64,000 nucleotides of DNA, taken from positions 50,653 to 114,652 of the forward strand of contig VBCA01000011.1 in the NCBI GenBank assembly GCA_005881575.1, in the 5' to 3' direction. Positions 56,329-64,000 of the stretch are shown here, one piece after another (position 1 is the first letter of the stretch; every line of letters starts with the position of its first letter). Below the pieces are notes generated by a model, which worked only from the letters and a program-made list of their open reading frames with translations, was not told the DNA's origin and did not search any database. This DNA is from Betaproteobacteria bacterium. Its GTDB lineage: Bacteria; Pseudomonadota; Gammaproteobacteria; Burkholderiales; SG8-39. The position numbers and the translations under genes were made by a program.

Positions 56329-57720
56329 ATGGCCAATTCCAGTCATCACCGCGAACACGACGGTCATGGGCACACGCATGACGAGCCCCACGATCGTTCC
56401 CACGACGCCGGACACGCGGCTCCCGCGCGGGATCATGCGCACGGCGAGCCCACCGGAAACAGCATCGAGAAAATAGGGTTCACCCGGTCTCAATTCCTGC
56501 GCATGTGCCTGGCCGGAGTCGCCGCCGGAGCGGTTGCCCCCACGGGGGCTGCGGCTCAAGCGCCCACGGCCTCCAGGTCCAGGACCGATTCTTACGACGA
56601 CCCGCTCGTCTTCAACGGCCTCAGCCCCTACCGGCAATTCCTCAAGAAAGAAGGCATTCCAGTCTACGAGGGCGGTTTCATCGACGTCAACAAGCTCGAG
56701 TTGAAACCCTGGAAGCGGGTAGGCGCACTGGGCGCCTACATTTTCCTGGAAGGCACCGCAGGGACGGTCGATGCGTGGGTGTGCGAGATTCCGCCGGGAG
56801 GCCAGACGACCGCGGAGCGCCACATTTTCGAAGAGCAGATCCTGGTCCTCTCCGGAAAGGGACGGACCCAGGTCTGGCAGCGCGACCCGAGCGACATGAT
56901 CACCCTGGAGTGGGAAAAAGGCGCGGTGTTTCCGTCGCCTCTCAATACCTGGCACCGGCACATCAATACCGGCAAGGATCCCGTGCGCATGGTGGCCATC
57001 ACCAACGCGCCGCTGCTGATCGACATGTTCCGGCATCCCGATTTCATATTCGACAACGACTACGTGTTCACGGAGCGTTTCGACGGCCGCAAGGACTACT
57101 TCAGCGCGAAGCCGGCAGCTTTCTATCCCACGGTCCCGCGCCAGAGAAGACCCGTCTACGTCCAGGGCCACCACTCCTACACCATCGTCAACTACGCTCC
57201 CAACGTGTGGAAGTCGGAATTGCACCCGGCGGGCCAGGGCGTCGAGGATTACGACACCCACTACGCCATGGCGCGCAACACCATGGCGCTGCACGTGGAG
57301 CAGTTCCCGACGGGCACTTACGAGCGCTGCCACCGCCACGGGCCGGGCTCGACGATCATCCTTCTCGACGGCAGCGGATTCAGCATGATGTGGCCGCACG
57401 AGATCGGCACGACGCCCTTCAAGGACGGCAAGCAGCAGCAGGTGAAGCAGTTCGACTGGAAGGAAGGAACCCTCGTGGTGCCGCCGCTCCAGTGGTTCCA
57501 CCAGCATTTCAACAGCGGCAAGACGCCGGCGCGCTTCGTGAAGCTCGGCGGATGGAACAACGACCTGTACCCGTTCACCACCACGCTGGTGTCGGACCCC
57601 GGTCGCACGGAAATCGACTATCCGGATGAAGACCCGAGGGTCCGGCAGATTTTCGCGGAGAGACTGACTGCCGCCGGCGGGCAGTTCAAGATGCCGGAGA
57701 GCGTCTTCAAGAAAGGATAG
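56329..57720 (+). CDS. Tat-exported bicupin protein with His-rich N-terminus
   Basis: A 463-residue protein. Residues 1-44 are His-rich (11 His; MANSSHHREHDGHGHTHDE and on). A Tat/TM-like leader follows: SIEKIGFTRSQFLRMCLAGVAAGAV. Two cupin barrels: one with ERHIFEEQILVLSGKG and WHRHINTG, the other with ERCHRHGPGSTIILLDGSG and WFHQHFNSGKTPARFVKL. The His/Glu sets are those of metal-binding cupin dioxygenases or isomerases. An AGGAGGACC site precedes ATG 56329. The N-terminal His stretch could bind Ni, Zn or Cu. Divergent from the HpcH operon and followed by tRNA-Lys. Confidence 0.88.
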   Translation: MANSSHHREHDGHGHTHDEPHDRSHDAGHAAPARDHAHGEPTGNSIEKIGFTRSQFLRMCLAGVAAGAVAPTGAAAQAPTASRSRTDSYDDPLVFNGLSPYRQFLKKEGIPVYEGGFIDVNKLELKPWKRVGALGAYIFLEGTAGTVDAWVCEIPPGGQTTAERHIFEEQILVLSGKGRTQVWQRDPSDMITLEWEKGAVFPSPLNTWHRHINTGKDPVRMVAITNAPLLIDMFRHPDFIFDNDYVFTERFDGRKDYFSAKPAAFYPTVPRQRRPVYVQGHHSYTIVNYAPNVWKSELHPAGQGVEDYDTHYAMARNTMALHVEQFPTGTYERCHRHGPGSTIILLDGSGFSMMWPHEIGTTPFKDGKQQQVKQFDWKEGTLVVPPLQWFHQHFNSGKTPARFVKLGGWNNDLYPFTTTLVSDPGRTEIDYPDEDPRVRQIFAERLTAAGGQFKMPESVFKKG

Positions 57721-57762
57721 GAAAATCGATGGTACCGCGCGCGCCTGTAGCCTTTGAATATG

Positions 57763-57838
57763 TGGTAGGGCGTGTAGGGATCGAACCTACGACCAACGGA
57801 TTAAGAGTCCGCTGCTCTACCAGCTGAGCTAACGCCCC
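57763..57838 (-). tRNA. tRNA-Lys (anticodon CTT), with encoded CCA
   Basis: The minus strand reads GGGGCGTTAGCTCAG at the 5' end, an anticodon arm with loop CTCTTAA (anticodon CTT), a T-arm GTAGG-TTCGATC-CCTAC and an acceptor ending ACGCCCT-A-CCA. The acceptor pairs over seven positions with a final G-U. All arms fold. Its 3' end faces the 51.7-57.7 kb block, and the diverged copy of its 3' half lies at the other end of that block. Confidence 0.97.
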
Positions 57839-57891
57839 TTCGCTCCCGGAAATTCGTGCTGAATGCCGCGTGAACGCGCGAATTTTAGCAT

Positions 57892-59568
57892 CTAGGTGAC
57901 CGCAACGGGAGCCAGGGCTTCGATGTCGGTCACGACGTCCACGATGGCCGGACGTTCGGCCTTGAGCGCGCGCGAGATCGCCGGAGCGAGCTCGCCCGGT
58001 CTCTCCACGCGGATGCCGAGCGCGCCGATGTCCTCGGCGATCCTGGCGAAATTCACCGGGCGATAGGTCCAGAGTTCTCTCGCCTGCTCCGTCTGTTGTC
58101 CGCCGTAGACGCGGTCGAAGCCGCGCTTGGACTGGTTGCCGCTCGCGTTGTTGTTCACGACGGTGACCGAGTTGATCTTCCATCGGACAGCCGTTTCGAT
58201 TTCGCCGATGTGGTACCACAGACCGGCGTCGCCGGTAAACACGACGACGGGCCGCTCCGGAGCTCCGCATTTCGCTCCGAGTCCCGCCGGGAACGCCCAG
58301 CCGAGGTGCCCCGCGCTCCTGATGTAGCTCTGCGTAGGCGCGCGCAGATCGTACATCCCTCCCATCCACATGCCCGCGTGCCCGGTGTCGACCACGACGA
58401 TCGCGTCCTCCGGCACGTTCTTCGTCAGCTCGCCGCACATGCGCTCCGGCCGGATCGGAACGGCGTCGGAGACGAGCTGCGCGCCGTATTTCGCATACCA
58501 CTCCTGGCAGATCGAGCGCGCCTGCTCGACCCAGGGCTTTCTCTTCGCCGCGGTCCTGCCGTCGGCGTGCGCGAGCATGCGCTGGAGCACGACCCTCGCG
58601 TCGCCGAGCACCGACGCCTCGAGGGGATAGTTGCGCCCCAGCGCCTCCGGATCGACGTCGATCTGGATGGCGCGGACCCCGATCTTCGGGACCGCCCAGA
58701 AATGCGTCGTCATTCCCCCGGTCTCGGTGCCGATGAAACACACCAGGTCAGCCTGCCCCACCACCCTGTTCGCGCTCTCGCGCGAATAGGTACCCACGAC
58801 GCCGACCGAAAGCGGATCCACCCCGGGAATGGAATCCTTGCCGTTCAACGAGGTCGCGACGGGGATCGAAAGTTTTTCTGCCAAGGCGACGAGGTCCCTC
58901 CCCGCGCCCGATGCGCGCACCCCGCCCCCCGCGACGATGACGGGCCGCTCGGCGTCCTGGAGGACCCTGAGCGCCACCCGCACGCTTCCGTCCTCCGGCT
59001 CGGGGCGAAACGGCGGCACGCGCGCGAATTGTTCTTCGACCAACGGCTCCATCTCGGCTTCCTCGGCGTCGACCTGCCCTTCGTTGCCGCGAAACTGAAG
59101 ATGCACCGGCCCGGGCGCCCCCGAGACCGCCACGCGAAACGCCTGGCGCACCATGTCGGGAAAGCGCGCGACATCGTCGACCGTCGCGTTGAACTTGGTC
59201 ACCGACTCGAAAGCCGGTACGTCATCGACTTCCTGGTAGACCTTGCGGAATTTCGTTTTCGGATCGCGGCCCCCTGTAAACGCGATGACCGGCGAGTGCG
59301 CGAGGTGCGCGTCGCGCAGGCCCGCGGCGAGATTGAGCGCGCCGATCACCTGCGCCATGCAGATGCCCGGCCTGCCCGAGGCGCGCGCGTAGCCGTCGGC
59401 CATGTAGGCGGCGGACTTTTCGCCGTGGGTGTGGATGCGCTTGATCTTCGTGCGGCGCTCCATCTCGGCGAAGGTCCTGCGCAGCACCGCGGGGACCATA
59501 AAGACGTGCGTGACGCCGTACCCGGCGAGCATATCGGCGAGGCACTGGGCCCCGGTGATCTTTGCCAT
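57892..59568 (-). CDS. Acetolactate-synthase-like ThDP enzyme
   Basis: A 558-residue ThDP-dependent enzyme of the AHAS/oxalyl-CoA-decarboxylase/benzoylformate group. Domains: N-terminal ThDP-pyrimidine domain (GVTHVFMVPA, THGEKSAAYMADGYARASGR with the catalytic Glu), a central Rossmann-like domain (PVIVAGGGVRASGAG), and the C-terminal ThDP-PP domain (FTGDAGLWYHIGEIETAVRW, GDG replaced by GDA followed by NNNASGNQ). Acetolactate synthesis is unlikely outside an ilv operon; a decarboxylase or lyase of an aromatic or 2-oxo acid is more probable. The cyclase-family gene precedes it by 9 nt. Confidence 0.93.
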   Translation of the reverse strand: MAKITGAQCLADMLAGYGVTHVFMVPAVLRRTFAEMERRTKIKRIHTHGEKSAAYMADGYARASGRPGICMAQVIGALNLAAGLRDAHLAHSPVIAFTGGRDPKTKFRKVYQEVDDVPAFESVTKFNATVDDVARFPDMVRQAFRVAVSGAPGPVHLQFRGNEGQVDAEEAEMEPLVEEQFARVPPFRPEPEDGSVRVALRVLQDAERPVIVAGGGVRASGAGRDLVALAEKLSIPVATSLNGKDSIPGVDPLSVGVVGTYSRESANRVVGQADLVCFIGTETGGMTTHFWAVPKIGVRAIQIDVDPEALGRNYPLEASVLGDARVVLQRMLAHADGRTAAKRKPWVEQARSICQEWYAKYGAQLVSDAVPIRPERMCGELTKNVPEDAIVVVDTGHAGMWMGGMYDLRAPTQSYIRSAGHLGWAFPAGLGAKCGAPERPVVVFTGDAGLWYHIGEIETAVRWKINSVTVVNNNASGNQSKRGFDRVYGGQQTEQARELWTYRPVNFARIAEDIGALGIRVERPGELAPAISRALKAERPAIVDVVTDIEALAPVAVT

Positions 59569-59577
59569 CGTGGCCCC

Positions 59578-60549
59578 CTACTTGATGGCGAGCGGATTGG
59601 TGGGCGATCCCACCGCGCCCGTGATCGGGATCGCCGGCGCGACGAACAGGAACTCGTACACCTTGTCGGCGGCACAATCTTCGGCGAGCTCCTTCACGTA
59701 GAAGATCTCGCCCATGGTCATGCCCATCATCGGGATCGTGATCCAGTGCCAGGGCTGGTTGATTCCGGGCTCGGTCTCGTTCGGCCGCACCTCGCAGCCC
59801 CAGGTGTCGGAAGCGAGCGCCGCGAGCTCGGTGCGCTGGATCCACTCGAGGGTCTCGAACGAGAAGCCCGGCGCGTCTCCGCCCGGATAGCCGTCCCAGC
59901 TCCCGGCCTTGAGCTTGGCCTCCATCTGTCCGGTGCGCACCACCACGAAGTCGCCACGCTTCAGCTCCACTTTCTGCGCTCGGGCGGTGCGGTCGAGGTC
60001 GGCCGAGGTGATCGCGTAGCCGTCCTCGAGGACCTCTTTGCCCAGGGCACGCGGCACGTCGAGGAACACGCCGCGGCCGACCATTCTCGCCTTGGTCTTC
60101 TCGATGCCGCATTTCTGCGCCCCGTTGGAGGTGACCTCGCGGCAGTCGTAGCCGTTCCACATGGAGTTCTCGTAGAACACATGGCCCAGGCCGTCCCATT
60201 GCGTGCCGCACTGCAAGGGCATCACGACCATGTCGTCCGCGGCGCGGATGCCGCGGTGGTCGAGCACGCCGGAATACGCGTCGGTGCCCGTGCGAAGCAT
60301 CGTGTGCACCGGGTTGATCCGGCCCATCGAGGGGTACTTGCTCTTCGCGCCCTGGGGGCCGTTGTTGTCGAAGTTGAGCGCGAGGGAGATGACCTTCCCC
60401 TTTTTCACCAGGCGCGCCGCGGCGACGATATCCTCGGGCCGCGTGTGGTTCAGCGTGCCGATTTCATCGTTGGGACCCCACTTGCCCCAGTTCTTGTATT
60501 TCTCCGCGGCATCGCGGAGATCCTGGCGGTTGAGCTTGCGCGCGGGCAT
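59578..60549 (-). CDS. Cyclase family protein (kynurenine-formamidase-like fold)
   Basis: A 323-residue metal-dependent hydrolase of the cyclase family (PF04199). It contains WGPNDEIGTLNHTRPEDIV, then MPLQCGTQWDGLGHVFYEN, where the usual HxGTHxDxxxH reads CGTQWDGLGH, as in many long Burkholderiales members. The metal Asp and final His are kept. Reactions in the family include amide and lactone hydrolysis. It shares a transcript with the ThDP enzyme gene and is divergent from a Bug gene. Confidence 0.92.
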   Translation of the reverse strand: MPARKLNRQDLRDAAEKYKNWGKWGPNDEIGTLNHTRPEDIVAAARLVKKGKVISLALNFDNNGPQGAKSKYPSMGRINPVHTMLRTGTDAYSGVLDHRGIRAADDMVVMPLQCGTQWDGLGHVFYENSMWNGYDCREVTSNGAQKCGIEKTKARMVGRGVFLDVPRALGKEVLEDGYAITSADLDRTARAQKVELKRGDFVVVRTGQMEAKLKAGSWDGYPGGDAPGFSFETLEWIQRTELAALASDTWGCEVRPNETEPGINQPWHWITIPMMGMTMGEIFYVKELAEDCAADKVYEFLFVAPAIPITGAVGSPTNPLAIK

Positions 60550-60662
60550 GGAAATTCCTTTTTTTTATCGTGAGGAGAAAACGCGAGCCGCTACTTTAGC
60601 GCAGCCTGAGCCGCGCCGCATGGGCGGTGATAAGATGGCCCAACAGCAGTAGGAGGAATTTC

Positions 60663-61619
60663 ATGCGACGAAAATTCTTTCTCGCGCTCGCCGCCTGGGC
60701 GCTCGCCGGCACCTGCTTCGCGCAGGACTGGCCGAACAAGCCGGTGCGCGTCATCGTCCCCTTCGCGCCGGGCGGCCCGGTCGATATCATCGCGAGGATC
60801 GTGGGCGCCAAGCTCAACGAGACCCTGGGCCAGCAGTTCGTGGTCGAGAACCGCACCGGAGCGGGCGGCAACATCGGCGCCGCAGCGGCAGCGAAATCCG
60901 CGTCCGACGGCTACACCGTGCTCATGACCTCGTCCGCGATCGCCGTGAACGCGAGCCTGTATCCCAATCCGGGGTACGACGCGGAGCGCGACTTCATCGC
61001 TGTGGCGATTCCCGCATCGCAGCCGAACATGATCTTCGTGAACGCGAGCATGCCGGCGCGAACGCTGCCCGAGCTCATCAGCGAGTCGAGGGGCAGGAAG
61101 ATCGCGTTCGCCTCCCCCGGCAGCGGCACGACCCCCCATCTGACCGGGGAGAACATCCTGAGGGTGATCGCGAAGCTCGACGTCACGCCGATTCACTTCC
61201 GCGGCGCAGGGCTGGCGGTCACCGCGGTGGTTCAAGGCGAACCGCCGATAGGCTGCATGGCCATCTCGGGACCGCTGCCGCAGGTCAAGGCGGGAAGGCT
61301 CCGCGCCCTGGCCGTCTCCAGTGCGAAGCGCATTCCGGCCCTTCCCGATGTCCCGACTTTCGCGGAAGCGGGCTTTCCGGGCGTGGAGGACTATACCTGG
61401 GTGGGCGTGTTCGTCCCCGCGGGCACGCCCGCGGCCATCGTGCAGAAGCTGAACGAGGCGGTCAACGCCGCCATCCGCAACTCCGAAGTGCGCGCGCGGC
61501 TTGCAGCGAACGCGTTCGATCCGGTGGGCGGCCCGCAGCCGCAGGCCGCCGAGTACGTGAAGACGGAAATCGTGAAATGGGGCAAGGTGGTTCGCGACAC
61601 GGGAGCGAAGCCCGACTGA
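60663..61619 (+). CDS. Bug/TctC-family substrate-binding protein
   Basis: A 318-residue receptor starting MRRKFFLALAAWALAGTCFAQ; the TAGGAGGAATTTC site directly before ATG 60663 settles the start although the frame is open upstream. Motifs: WPNKPVRVIVPFAPGGPVDIIARI, FVVENRTGAGGNIG, ASDGYTVLMT, PIHFRGAGLAVTAVVQGE, VPAGTPAAIVQKLN and terminal TGAKPD. The divergent neighbours are the cyclase and ThDP enzyme genes, possibly acting on its ligand. Confidence 0.94.
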   Translation: MRRKFFLALAAWALAGTCFAQDWPNKPVRVIVPFAPGGPVDIIARIVGAKLNETLGQQFVVENRTGAGGNIGAAAAAKSASDGYTVLMTSSAIAVNASLYPNPGYDAERDFIAVAIPASQPNMIFVNASMPARTLPELISESRGRKIAFASPGSGTTPHLTGENILRVIAKLDVTPIHFRGAGLAVTAVVQGEPPIGCMAISGPLPQVKAGRLRALAVSSAKRIPALPDVPTFAEAGFPGVEDYTWVGVFVPAGTPAAIVQKLNEAVNAAIRNSEVRARLAANAFDPVGGPQPQAAEYVKTEIVKWGKVVRDTGAKPD

Positions 61620-61625
61620 CCCGGC

Positions 61626-62420
61626 TCAGGCGTATTTTCTGAGCAGGGCATTGTTGAAGCAGAACAGATTCTCGCCGCGATAGACGAAATCGAAATCGAA
61701 CTCGAGCGCGGCCTTAAGGAAATTCCGGGAATTGCCCTCCCCCGGCAACAGCCAGTCATGCAGCTCGATGATCACCAGGGGAAAGCGCCCGAGCCACGAA
61801 TAATTGCGCCTGAACAGCTCTGCTTCGCCGCCTTCGATGTCGATCTTGCAGATGAAGGGCGCGGCCTTTTCCTTGTCGAGGGTCTCGAAGAGCTGATCGA
61901 CGGTGACGACCTCGACTTCGTATTCTCCGGTGTCGCCCGTCCGGAACCCCCAGTCGCTCAGGCCGGGGTCGCTCAGGAACGATTTTCCCGCCTCGCATCC
62001 CAGCGCAGCTTCGACGACCGCGATGTTGAGGCCGGCGCAATTCATTCTCAGCAGCTCGCAATTTTTCTTTTCAGGCTCGATCGCGATCACTTTGCTGCCG
62101 GAGAACCGGAAGGAAAAATACAGGGCGGCCGCACCGATATTGGCACCGGCGTCGATGATCAACAGCTCCCGGCCGCGTCGACTCTCGGCTTCGCCGAGCT
62201 TCATCAACCGCGCGGTCAGGCTGAAATACCCGAGCGCGTAGTCCTGATTCTGGAATATCTGCTGTATGACGCGCTTGTCGCTCACGCTCTCGGGGCGGTA
62301 GTAGAAATCGCGCCGCAAACCTTCGCCCACCGCCAGCTCGATTTTTTCCACGCGGACGATAATATCATCCGGTGACGCTGTCCATCGCAGCGGCTGGATC
62401 GAGTGGACAAGCCCTGCCAT
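61626..62420 (-). CDS. FkbM-family SAM-dependent methyltransferase
   Basis: A 264-residue protein; ATG 62420 (MAGLVHSIQPLRWTASPDD) is likely, with an alternative start further upstream that would overlap the OMF gene. SAM-binding region: LLIIDAGANIGAAALYFSFRF with VIAIEPEKKNCELLRMN, and the FkbM C-terminal block KIDIEGGEAELFRRNYSWL. FkbM enzymes O-methylate sugars or polyketides. Convergent with the Bug gene, 6 nt between stops; it follows the efflux operon on the same strand, 70 nt after the OMF stop. Confidence 0.9.
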   Translation of the reverse strand: MAGLVHSIQPLRWTASPDDIIVRVEKIELAVGEGLRRDFYYRPESVSDKRVIQQIFQNQDYALGYFSLTARLMKLGEAESRRGRELLIIDAGANIGAAALYFSFRFSGSKVIAIEPEKKNCELLRMNCAGLNIAVVEAALGCEAGKSFLSDPGLSDWGFRTGDTGEYEVEVVTVDQLFETLDKEKAAPFICKIDIEGGEAELFRRNYSWLGRFPLVIIELHDWLLPGEGNSRNFLKAALEFDFDFVYRGENLFCFNNALLRKYA

Positions 62421-62490
62421 CCTCGGAGTTGCGCGATGGCGTTGAACCGTTTGCGGTGTACGCGAGCGTGTCGCCGCCGCCGACAATAGT

Positions 62491-63882
62491 CTACTTCTGC
62501 GCAAGCACCGCGGCGTCCCAGCCGCCGCCCAGCGCCTTAACCAGGGTCGCGGCCGCGACGAGGCGCCGGCCGAGAATGCCGACTGCGACGCGCTCGTTGT
62601 TGAGCTGGGTGGTCTGCACCGTCACCACGTTGTTATAGCTGACGGTGCCCGCCTTGTACTGGTTGGTCGTCAGCACCACCGATTCGCGCGCTGCGCGCAC
62701 GGCCTCGTCCTGCACCTTCGCTTCCTCTTCGAGGATGCGCAGCGCCGCGAGGTTGTCCTCGACCTCCTGGAAGCCGGCGAGCACGGCCTGGCGGTATTGC
62801 GCGACGGTCGCATCGTAGGCCGCTATCGCCTGCTCTGTCTGCGCGCGCCGCAAGCCGGCGTCGAAGATCGACTGCGCGAGCGCGGGACCGATCGACCAGA
62901 AACCGCTCGGCAACGTGAACAACTGCGAGGCGACGGCGCTGCGCGATCCGTACGATGCCGACAGGGTCAGCGACGGAAAATACGCGGTCTTCGCGACGCC
63001 GATCTGCGCGTTGGCGGCGGCCGCGCGGCGCTCGGCGGCCGCGACGTCGGGCCGGCGCTCGAGGAGCTCCGAGGGCAGGCCGAGCGGAATGCGCGGCATC
63101 GTCACCGCGAGCGGCACGGGCGCGATCGCGAACTCAGAGGGCGGCTTGCCGACGAGGATCGCGATCGCGTGCTCGAGCTGAGCGCGCTGCACGCCGGTAT
63201 CGATCGATTGCGCCAGCGTGCTCTTCAGCTGCGTCTCGGCCTGCACGACGTCGACCTTCGCGGCGACGCCCGCCGCGTAGCGATTGCGGGTGAGCTCGAG
63301 CGACTTGTCGAAGGCGGTCACGGTGTCGCCGAGCAGCTGCTTCTGCGCGTCCAGCACCCGCAGCTGGAAATAGCTCGAAGCGAGCTCGGCCTGCGCCGAG
63401 AGGCGCGCCGCCGCGAGATCCGCCGCGCTCGCCTGGGCGTTCGCCGCGCTCGATTCAAGCGCGCGGCGCAGTCGCCCCCACAGATCGATTTCCCATGAGG
63501 GATTGAGCGCCACCGCGGTGGTGCCGCCGGCCGCGCCCGTCGACGAGCGGCTGCGCGTGAACGAGGCGTCGGCGTCGAGCGTCGGGAAAAGCGCGGCGCG
63601 CGACTGGGCCGCCAAGGCCCGCGCCTGGCGGAACCGCGCTTCGGCGAGCAGCACGTTCTGATTGGACATGTCGATGCTTTCGATGAGCGCGGAAAGCTTC
63701 GGATCGCCGAAAATCTCCCACCAGTTGCCGCGGCTCGCCTCGTCGCGAGGCTCGGCGGCTTTCCACCCCACGGCCTCCTTGTACGCGGCGGAAACCGCAG
63801 CTTCCGGGCGCTGGTAATCGGGTCCGACCGCGCAAGCAGCGAGCGCGAGCGCAAGGATCCCCGCTGCGCTTCTTCGCCTCAT
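62491..63882 (-). CDS. RND efflux outer-membrane lipoprotein (NodT/OprM-like)
   Basis: A 463-residue outer-membrane factor. Signal MRRRSAAGILALALAAC ends in a lipobox (LAAC, Cys17), followed by the invariant VGPDYQRP. Two repeats of the OEP domain are visible, each with an LxxxRPDV-like or long coiled-coil region: ARLSAQAELASSYFQLRVLDAQKQLL and GLPSELLERRPDVAAAERRAAAANAQIGVAKTAYFPSLTLSAS. It would trimerise to form the exit duct. The ATG overlaps the stop of the RND permease gene. Confidence 0.95.
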   Translation of the reverse strand: MRRRSAAGILALALAACAVGPDYQRPEAAVSAAYKEAVGWKAAEPRDEASRGNWWEIFGDPKLSALIESIDMSNQNVLLAEARFRQARALAAQSRAALFPTLDADASFTRSRSSTGAAGGTTAVALNPSWEIDLWGRLRRALESSAANAQASAADLAAARLSAQAELASSYFQLRVLDAQKQLLGDTVTAFDKSLELTRNRYAAGVAAKVDVVQAETQLKSTLAQSIDTGVQRAQLEHAIAILVGKPPSEFAIAPVPLAVTMPRIPLGLPSELLERRPDVAAAERRAAAANAQIGVAKTAYFPSLTLSASYGSRSAVASQLFTLPSGFWSIGPALAQSIFDAGLRRAQTEQAIAAYDATVAQYRQAVLAGFQEVEDNLAALRILEEEAKVQDEAVRAARESVVLTTNQYKAGTVSYNNVVTVQTTQLNNERVAVGILGRRLVAAATLVKALGGGWDAAVLAQK

Positions 63883-64000
63883 CGGCCCGCCAAGGAAGGT
63901 TGCTCTCCGCGACCTGCCCGCAGGCGCCTACACCACAGGCGGAAGCGGTCGAGATAGAGGTACACGACGGGGGTCGTATACAGTGTGAGCAGTTGGCTGA
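63879..64000 (-). CDS. RND efflux permease, C-terminal end (partial)
   Basis: Only the last 39 complete codons lie in the window. The product ends QLLTLYTTPVVYLYLDRFRLWCRR and then RLRAGRGEQPSLAGR, the characteristic end of MdtB/MdtC-type RND pumps (LLTLYTTPVVYLYLD follows the last membrane helix). Its TGA overlaps the OMF start as ATGA, so pump and outer-membrane factor form one operon. Confidence 0.85.
   Translation of the reverse strand, partial: SQLLTLYTTPVVYLYLDRFRLWCRRLRAGRGEQPSLAGR

Noticed and set aside
59578..60549. Cyclase with a seemingly broken HxGTHxD motif as a dead enzyme
   Set aside because: CGTQWDGLGH-type motifs are, to my recollection, common in long members of the family, so it is not evidence of inactivation.
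58096..60573. An 825-codon plus-strand frame over the ThDP enzyme and cyclase genes
   Set aside because: Antisense shadow with no recognisable motif; both minus-strand genes are clear.
61624..61644. GCTCAG/CTGAGC hairpin between the convergent Bug and FkbM genes as a terminator
   Set aside because: Only a 6-bp stem with a long loop and no T tract following on either strand.
1..64000. CRISPR arrays, insertion sequences, integrases, phage genes or toxin-antitoxin pairs
   Set aside because: I found no regularly spaced repeats, transposase or recombinase motifs, or convincing toxin-antitoxin pair; the small helix-turn-helix gene at 30626 has no toxin partner.

Overview
The window is GC-rich, tightly packed DNA from a betaproteobacterium, most likely of the order Burkholderiales. 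The best evidence is eight Bug/TctC-type periplasmic solute receptors scattered over 64 kb, a signature of that order, together with many short catabolic operons, Shine-Dalgarno-led genes and overlapping stop/start codons (ATGA, TGATG, GTGA). I see no phage, IS transposase, rRNA or CRISPR array. There is one intact tRNA gene (tRNA-Lys, anticodon CTT) and one diverged tRNA-Lys 3' fragment.

Layout. 0-4.6 kb: the 5' part of a LigB-type extradiol dioxygenase gene behind a Bug gene, a divergent Bug gene coupled to an isocitrate/isopropylmalate-type dehydrogenase, a small lipoprotein, and a secreted protein made of two copies of one domain with a clear terminator. 4.8-10.3 kb: an ABC exporter, a lectin-like lipoprotein, a large haem c/beta-propeller lipoprotein and an outer-membrane barrel protein. 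10.3-17.4 kb: nitroreductase plus Bug, an HD-domain (probably diiron) enzyme, two further Bug genes, an M20 peptidase and a Tat-exported amidohydrolase. 17.4-22.7 kb: a PQQ alcohol dehydrogenase with the Asp-X-Asp lanthanide signature and its cytochrome c, facing a cytochrome b561, an LVIVD-repeat protein and an alpha/beta hydrolase. 22.9-28.5 kb: Ada, then a complete branched-chain-amino-acid-type ABC importer (substrate-binding protein, LivH, LivM, LivG, LivF).

28.6-43.6 kb: Bug, patatin, a small helix-turn-helix protein, a metallo-beta-lactamase-fold protein, a GH19 protein, two tandem VOC genes under a TetR regulator with a perfect 26-bp operator, a second HD-domain paralogue, a MetE-like protein, a double-CDGSH protein, OsmC and Ohr, a GGDEF/EAL protein and a secreted hydrolase. 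43.8-49.1 kb: a 2-oxoacid:NADP+ oxidoreductase operon (FAD/Fe-S subunit, alpha, beta) with a strange, translationally coupled polyacidic ORF between alpha and beta.

49.7-51.5 kb: two overlapping genes that correspond to the two halves of QuiC-type 3-dehydroshikimate dehydratase. 51.65-57.84 kb: a catabolic block (Bug, Rieske oxygenase, MmgE/PrpD, HpcH aldolase, His-rich bicupin) bounded by the intact tRNA-Lys gene and a diverged direct repeat of its 3' half, the geometry expected of an old tRNA-targeted integration. 57.9-64 kb: a ThDP enzyme, a cyclase-family protein, a Bug gene, an FkbM methyltransferase and the end of an RND efflux operon. The general theme is uptake and oxidation of small organic and aromatic acids, with low-potential electron transfer and stress defence.
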